DNA of 9,476 nucleotides from the NCBI GenBank assembly GCA_027492445.1, contig JAPUES010000113.1, forward strand, positions 1 to 9,476. Direction: 5' to 3'. The position numbers and the translations under genes were made by a program. Position 1 is the stretch's first letter; each line of letters begins with the position of its first letter. Under the pieces are notes generated by a model, which worked only from the letters and a program-made list of their open reading frames with translations, had not been told where the DNA came from and made no database searches. This stretch comes from Sporomusaceae bacterium (GTDB lineage Bacteria; Bacillota; Negativicutes; DSM-13327). This document shows positions 6,280-9,476 of the stretch, one piece after another.

Positions 6280-7232
6280 TGGAAGCTTATTTGCCATTAC
6301 TTGCCTTTGTAATGGATTGCCTCATCGGTGATCCTCGTTCCCGGATGCACCCTGTCGTACTAATTGGTAATCTAATTTCCTTTTTAGAAGGAAAGTTATT
6401 ACACCTAGACGCTTCTAAAGAGCGCAAAAGACTGGCTGGTTTGGTACTTGTTGTGGTAGTATTAAGTATTACCTATACCATCCTATGGGGGATCATGCTA
6501 CTCTTAGCAAGTCTTCATCCTTGGGCCTATTATCTAGGCGGGGCTTTACTACTGAGTTTTACCATTTCACCTCATAGCTTGGCGCAAGCAGGCCAAGAAA
6601 TTTACCAGTACCTAATAACAGGTAATTTAGACCAAGCACGCTATAAAGTAGGCTGGATTGTGGGGCGTGATACCCAGGAACTTGACGTTAGTGAAGTCAC
6701 GCGAGGAACGGTAGAAACCATTGCAGAAAATATTGTAGATGGCATTATTTCGCCCCTCTTTTATTTTCTCATTGGCGGTGTACCCTTGGCTTTTTTATAT
6801 CGCAGCGTTAATACCCTGGACTCCATGGTTGGCTATAAAAATGCTAAGTATGGAGATTTTGGTATGGTGGCCGCTCGGGTTGATGATATCTTTAATTATA
6901 TTCCCGCCCGTATTACAGGTTTTTTACTGATCCTAGCTGCTTTCCTTCTAAATTATAATGTCCGTAATACCTTCTCCAGTATGTGGCGTGATGCCAAAAA
7001 GCATCCAAGTCCGAATAGCGGTTTCCCGGAAGCAGGAGTCGCAGGTGCCCTTGGTATCCAGCTAGGTGGCCTAAATTATTATGGCGGCATTCCTTCCAAG
7101 CGTGCTTATATGGGAACATCCACCCAGCCTTTAGCACCTGAGCACATCACAAAAACCATTGCCATGATGTATATCGCGACCATCTTATTTATTATGAGTG
7201 GTACTATCTTTTTATTGTTTGGAATGAAATAA
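6279..7232 (+). CDS. cbiB: Adenosylcobinamide-phosphate synthase CbiB, membrane protein
   Basis: CbiB condenses adenosylcobyric acid with (R)-1-amino-2-propanol phosphate, adding the linker arm that will carry the lower ligand. The 317-aa product has the normal length and is very hydrophobic. Likely membrane segments lie near 1-14, 52-78, 82-97, 155-175, 211-226 and 293-315. Family motifs are DCLIGDP (13-19), HPVVLIG (24-30), GRDTQELD (129-136), ETIAENIVDG (146-155), NTLDSMVGYKN (178-188), ARVDDIFNYIPAR (199-211), HPSPNSGFPEAG (242-253) and GIQLGGLNYYGG (259-270). The start is GTG in a TAGTG overlap with cbiP, preceded at 7 nt by GGAGG (6267-6271). Its amino-alcohol substrate is made by the products of pduX and cobD at the end of the window. 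Confidence 0.95.
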   Translation: MEAYLPLLAFVMDCLIGDPRSRMHPVVLIGNLISFLEGKLLHLDASKERKRLAGLVLVVVVLSITYTILWGIMLLLASLHPWAYYLGGALLLSFTISPHSLAQAGQEIYQYLITGNLDQARYKVGWIVGRDTQELDVSEVTRGTVETIAENIVDGIISPLFYFLIGGVPLAFLYRSVNTLDSMVGYKNAKYGDFGMVAARVDDIFNYIPARITGFLLILAAFLLNYNVRNTFSSMWRDAKKHPSPNSGFPEAGVAGALGIQLGGLNYYGGIPSKRAYMGTSTQPLAPEHITKTIAMMYIATILFIMSGTIFLLFGMK

Positions 7233-7249
7233 GGATATGGAAAGTTGAA

Positions 7250-7996
7250 ATGAAAGATTTTATTACTGGACTGCAATTTTTGACAAGAATTCATCTCACA
7301 AAACAATCGGACTGGTCACCAGAAAGTTTTGGCCGTAGCGTAAAGTTTTTTCCCATCATTGGGGCCATTATCGGGATACTCTTGGTTATAATGAACCAAT
7401 TATTTGCTGAATATTTGCCCTTAACAGGGATTTATATGCCACCTCATGTGTTAGCAGTTTTATTAATCATTGCTAATATAATCTTGGCTGGTGGTCTACA
7501 TTGTGATGGTTTTATGGATACTATGGATGGTATTTTTTCTGGTCGTTCTCGGGATCGGATGCTGGAAATTATGAAAGACAGCCGAGTAGGTGCCAATGGT
7601 GTGATGGCTTTTGTCTTACTCATATTGCTCAAATGGGCACTACTTAGCGAATTATCCTCCTTTGTATTGCCAAGTGCCTTGCTTATTATGCCCCTGCTCG
7701 GGCGTTTTTCTATGGTGATTGGCATTACAGTATTTCCTTATGCACGCCTCGATGGTATGGGAAAAGCCTTTGCCCAACATGCAGGTAAATACACAATCTA
7801 TATTGCCACTTTACTAACACTGCTCATTTTAGTGCCCCTTGGTAAACAAGCTATTGTAAGCTTTGTTATTGTTAGTATTTTTACTATGCTGTTTGCCCGT
7901 TTTGTGACCCAAGTATTAGGGGGGCTCACCGGGGATGTATATGGAGCAATGAGTGAGCTAGGGGAAATAATCGTATTATTTGTTTTTTTATTTTAA
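7250..7996 (+). CDS. cobS: Adenosylcobinamide-GDP ribazoletransferase (cobalamin synthase) CobS
   Basis: CobS joins adenosylcobinamide-GDP to an alpha-riboside (phosphate) of the lower base, releasing GMP, in the inner membrane. The 248-aa product matches the family. It has LQFLTRI near the N-terminus (8-14), FFPIIGAIIG (33-42), the signature GGLHCDGFMDTMDG (81-94), EIMKDSRVGANG (106-117), LLGRFSM (149-155) and GGLTGDVYGA (224-233). Several membrane segments are evident, for instance near 35-50, 67-82, 119-133, 138-160, 182-197 and 201-217. The signature more often reads GGLHLDGLADT; the Cys85 and Phe-Met variants keep the acidic residues. The ribosome binding site is weak (GGAAAG at 7239-7244), so expression probably depends on the preceding gene 17 nt away. 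The lower base used cannot be told from this window. Confidence 0.95.
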   Translation: MKDFITGLQFLTRIHLTKQSDWSPESFGRSVKFFPIIGAIIGILLVIMNQLFAEYLPLTGIYMPPHVLAVLLIIANIILAGGLHCDGFMDTMDGIFSGRSRDRMLEIMKDSRVGANGVMAFVLLILLKWALLSELSSFVLPSALLIMPLLGRFSMVIGITVFPYARLDGMGKAFAQHAGKYTIYIATLLTLLILVPLGKQAIVSFVIVSIFTMLFARFVTQVLGGLTGDVYGAMSELGEIIVLFVFLF

Positions 7997-8023
7997 GGAT
8001 AACAAGATGATGGAGATAGATAT

Positions 8024-8932
8024 ATGAAGGTAACGGTCAAAGCCCCTGGTTCCTGCGGGGAACTAGCCCAAGGCACAATTGACGGCGAAAACTTTTTAAT
8101 TACTTGCCCCATTAATGTTTATTCAAAGGTAACGGTAAACGCCGTGCAAGATAGCTCACAGCAGCTAGGTCCCAAGGTAATCTCTGCCATGAGGAAAACA
8201 TTAGCCTATCTAAACCTTAGAGAACAGGATGTTCAGCTAGGTATTCGTTCTCAACTGCCACTCGGGAAGGGAATGGCCTCAAGCAGCGCTGATATTAGCG
8301 CGACTTGCCAAAGCATTGCCTTAGCTTCTGGCCGAGAATTAACACCCGACGAAATTGCTGATATTGCCTTATCGATTGAGCCAACGGATGGAATTTTTTA
8401 TCCTGGTATTATGTTATTTGACCATATACATGGTCGTATCCGTCAATATTTAGGGAAAGCCCTGCCTATGCACATTGCCGTTTTTGATGTAGGAGGGGAA
8501 ATTGATACCCTACATTTTAATCAACGCTTCGATTTGCGTGAGCTCAATAAGGCCAATGAAGGGGAAATGAAAGAGGCCGTAAATTTCATCCGCCAGGGGC
8601 TGGCGAATGAAGATATTTCCCTGATTGGTAAAGGTGCTACAATGAGCGCTCTTGCCAATCAAACGATTTTATTAAAACCTGATTTAGAAGAAATCATAAG
8701 GATTAGTTTAGCAATGGGTGGGGTAGGGGTAAATATTGCCCATAGTGGCACTGTTGTCGGTGTGTTATTCCCTACTGAACATGTAAAATATAGCTCAGCT
8801 TGCATTGAAGAAATAAGCAGCCGTTGCAATACCGTTAGGTATTTGCGCACGGTAGAATTTATTTCCGGCGGACTGCTAAAACAAGAAGGTGATTATAATG
8901 ACTGGACACACTGTTCCTCCTCATGGAGGTAA
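8024..8932 (+). CDS. pduX: L-threonine kinase, PduX type (GHMP kinase)
   Basis: PduX phosphorylates L-threonine with ATP to L-threonine O-3-phosphate, the substrate of CobD, and so feeds the aminopropanol arm of B12. The 302-aa product has the GHMP kinase layout. It opens with APGSCGELAQG (7-17), followed by FLITCPINVYS (24-34), the ATP-binding motif PLGKGMASSSADI (79-91), and a C-terminal MGGVGVNIAHSGTVVGVLF segment typical of the family's third motif. The PASCGEL-like opening and the adjacent cobD identify it within the GHMP superfamily, which also contains homoserine and mevalonate kinases. The start follows TGGAGAT at 8011-8017 by 6 nt. The last 35 nt overlap cobD in another frame, so the final dozen residues (ending SSSWR) are probably not conserved. 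Assignment is by motif and context. Confidence 0.88.
   Translation: MKVTVKAPGSCGELAQGTIDGENFLITCPINVYSKVTVNAVQDSSQQLGPKVISAMRKTLAYLNLREQDVQLGIRSQLPLGKGMASSSADISATCQSIALASGRELTPDEIADIALSIEPTDGIFYPGIMLFDHIHGRIRQYLGKALPMHIAVFDVGGEIDTLHFNQRFDLRELNKANEGEMKEAVNFIRQGLANEDISLIGKGATMSALANQTILLKPDLEEIIRISLAMGGVGVNIAHSGTVVGVLFPTEHVKYSSACIEEISSRCNTVRYLRTVEFISGGLLKQEGDYNDWTHCSSSWR
8886..8891 (+). promoter_or_regulatory. Ribosome binding site for cobD, inside pduX
   Basis: AAGGTG ends 6 nt before the ATG at 8898 and supports a cobD start within the pduX coding sequence. This start places the conserved HGGN motif at residues 9-12, as expected for the family. Confidence 0.65.
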
Positions 8933-9476
8933 TTTATATGCTGCCATGCGGCAACGAGGAGATTCTAGCCAAGATTTATTGGATTTTAGTGCTAATATTA
9001 ATCCTTTAGGGCTTTCCGAAAGCATTCGCCAAAGTTTATTGGCTTCCTTAGAGACAATTATTCACTATCCTGATGCCCAGTCTTATGCCCTCACCCAGGA
9101 ACTTAGCCACTATTATCAAGTGGATCCTAAGGGAATTACTATTGGCAATGGGGCTGTAGAGCTTATGTATATCTTATGTCATATGCTAACACCCAAGCGG
9201 ATTTTAGTGACAGCGCCAACCTTTAGTGAATATGAAGCAGCAGGAAAAGCCAGTGGTGCAAGGATTGAGTACTTCTATCTTCATGAGACGGAAGGTTTTA
9301 CGATTGAGATTGATAAGCTTGCCAAACAGCTAGCTCATATAGATATAGTCTTTTTATGCAATCCCAACAATCCAACGGGAACTTTACTCCGAAGGGCCGA
9401 GATTGAGAAACTCCTGATTGCAGCAAAAGCCCATCAGACCTATGTCGTGGTGGATGAATCTTTTATTGATTTTTTA
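8898..9476 (+). CDS. cobD: Threonine-phosphate decarboxylase CobD, 3'-truncated by the window edge
   Basis: CobD is a PLP enzyme of the aspartate aminotransferase fold. It decarboxylates L-threonine O-3-phosphate to (R)-1-amino-2-propanol O-2-phosphate, the building block for CbiB. The frame is open from the ATG at 8898 to the last base, giving 193 residues of an expected 350-370. Seen in order are HGGN (9-12), DFSANINPLG (29-38), HYPD (56-59), NGAVEL (84-89), APTFSEYE (106-113), NPNNPTG (155-161) and VVVDESFIDF (183-192), where Asp186 should contact the PLP pyridine nitrogen. The PLP-binding lysine is beyond the window. Histidinol-phosphate aminotransferase (HisC) is the main alternative; the HGGN and DFSANINPLG motifs and the pduX neighbour favour CobD. 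It overlaps pduX by 35 nt, which suggests coupled translation of two consecutive enzymes. Confidence 0.93.
   Translation, partial: MTGHTVPPHGGNLYAAMRQRGDSSQDLLDFSANINPLGLSESIRQSLLASLETIIHYPDAQSYALTQELSHYYQVDPKGITIGNGAVELMYILCHMLTPKRILVTAPTFSEYEAAGKASGARIEYFYLHETEGFTIEIDKLAKQLAHIDIVFLCNPNNPTGTLLRRAEIEKLLIAAKAHQTYVVVDESFIDFL

Noticed and set aside
7845..7867. Imperfect hairpin in cobS, AACAAGCT against AGCTTTGTT.
   Set aside because: Eight pairs with a bulge in an AT-rich coding region; this is within chance expectation and has no contextual support.
8007..8027. Six-codon reading frame (MMEIDI) between cobS and pduX with an ATGA overlap to the pduX start.
   Set aside because: Too short, no ribosome binding site of its own, and it contains the pduX ribosome binding site; most likely accidental.
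8916..8929. Small inverted repeat CCTCC-TCAT-GGAGG near the pduX/cobD overlap.
   Set aside because: Only 5 bp, and it arises from Pro-Pro and Gly-Gly codons of cobD; there is no following T-run.
8925..9009. A strong GGAGGT (8925-8930) followed after 7 nt by ATG (8938) opens a 23-codon reading frame encoding a hydrophobic peptide.
   Set aside because: The GGAGGT encodes the conserved Gly-Gly of the CobD HGGN motif and the mini-frame lies wholly within conserved cobD coding sequence, so the arrangement is most likely incidental.
1..9476. Search for a cobalamin riboswitch, promoter or terminator within the window.
   Set aside because: The largest gap between genes is 27 nt, and no B12-box-like leader, convincing -35/-10 pair or GC-rich hairpin with a T-run was seen. 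Control elements probably lie upstream of cbiG outside the window.

Overview
The window is one uninterrupted stretch of an anaerobic-type cobalamin (vitamin B12) biosynthesis operon. Eleven genes lie head to tail on the + strand, and the first and last are cut by the window edges. Moderate-to-low GC, strong AGGAGG-type ribosome binding sites, many 1-35 nt gene overlaps, the CbiG-type (early cobalt insertion) pathway and the gene content point to an anaerobic Firmicutes-type bacterium. A Negativicutes-like host (Sporomusa/Pelosinus type) is my best guess, made from gene style and protein character only and not proven here.

Layout. 1-681: cbiG (3' part), ring contraction. 567-1391: cobJ/cbiH, C17 methylation, overlapping cbiG by 115 nt. 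1388-2149: cobK/cbiJ, precorrin-6A reduction. 2146-2772: cbiC, methyl migration to cobyrinate. 2786-4168: cbiA, a,c-diamidation. 4194-4757: cobU, cobinamide kinase and guanylyltransferase. 4759-6279: cbiP/cobQ, the four remaining amidations to cobyric acid. 6279-7232: cbiB, aminopropanol attachment. 7250-7996: cobS, final joining of the lower ligand. 8024-8932: pduX-type L-threonine kinase. 8898-9476 and beyond: cobD, threonine-phosphate decarboxylase (5' part).

The genes form three linked modules. CbiG, CobJ, CobK and CbiC finish the corrin ring. CbiA and CbiP amidate it. PduX and CobD make aminopropanol phosphate from threonine, CbiB attaches it, and CobU and CobS activate the product and close the nucleotide loop. 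Not in the window are the early methyltransferases, a corrinoid adenosyltransferase, CobT and lower-ligand synthesis, the CobC phosphatase and cobalt transport; some may lie just outside.

No gap between genes exceeds 27 nt, and I see no promoter, cobalamin riboswitch, terminator, RNA gene, mobile element or CRISPR array. All the biology of the proteins is well known. The parts worth a second look are at nucleotide level: a near-perfect 34-bp palindrome inside cbiA; the 115-nt cbiG/cobJ overlap, which holds a stable hairpin and has an in-frame A7 slippery heptamer just upstream; and two competing stem-loops at the cbiA/cobU junction. I found no convincing new biological system.
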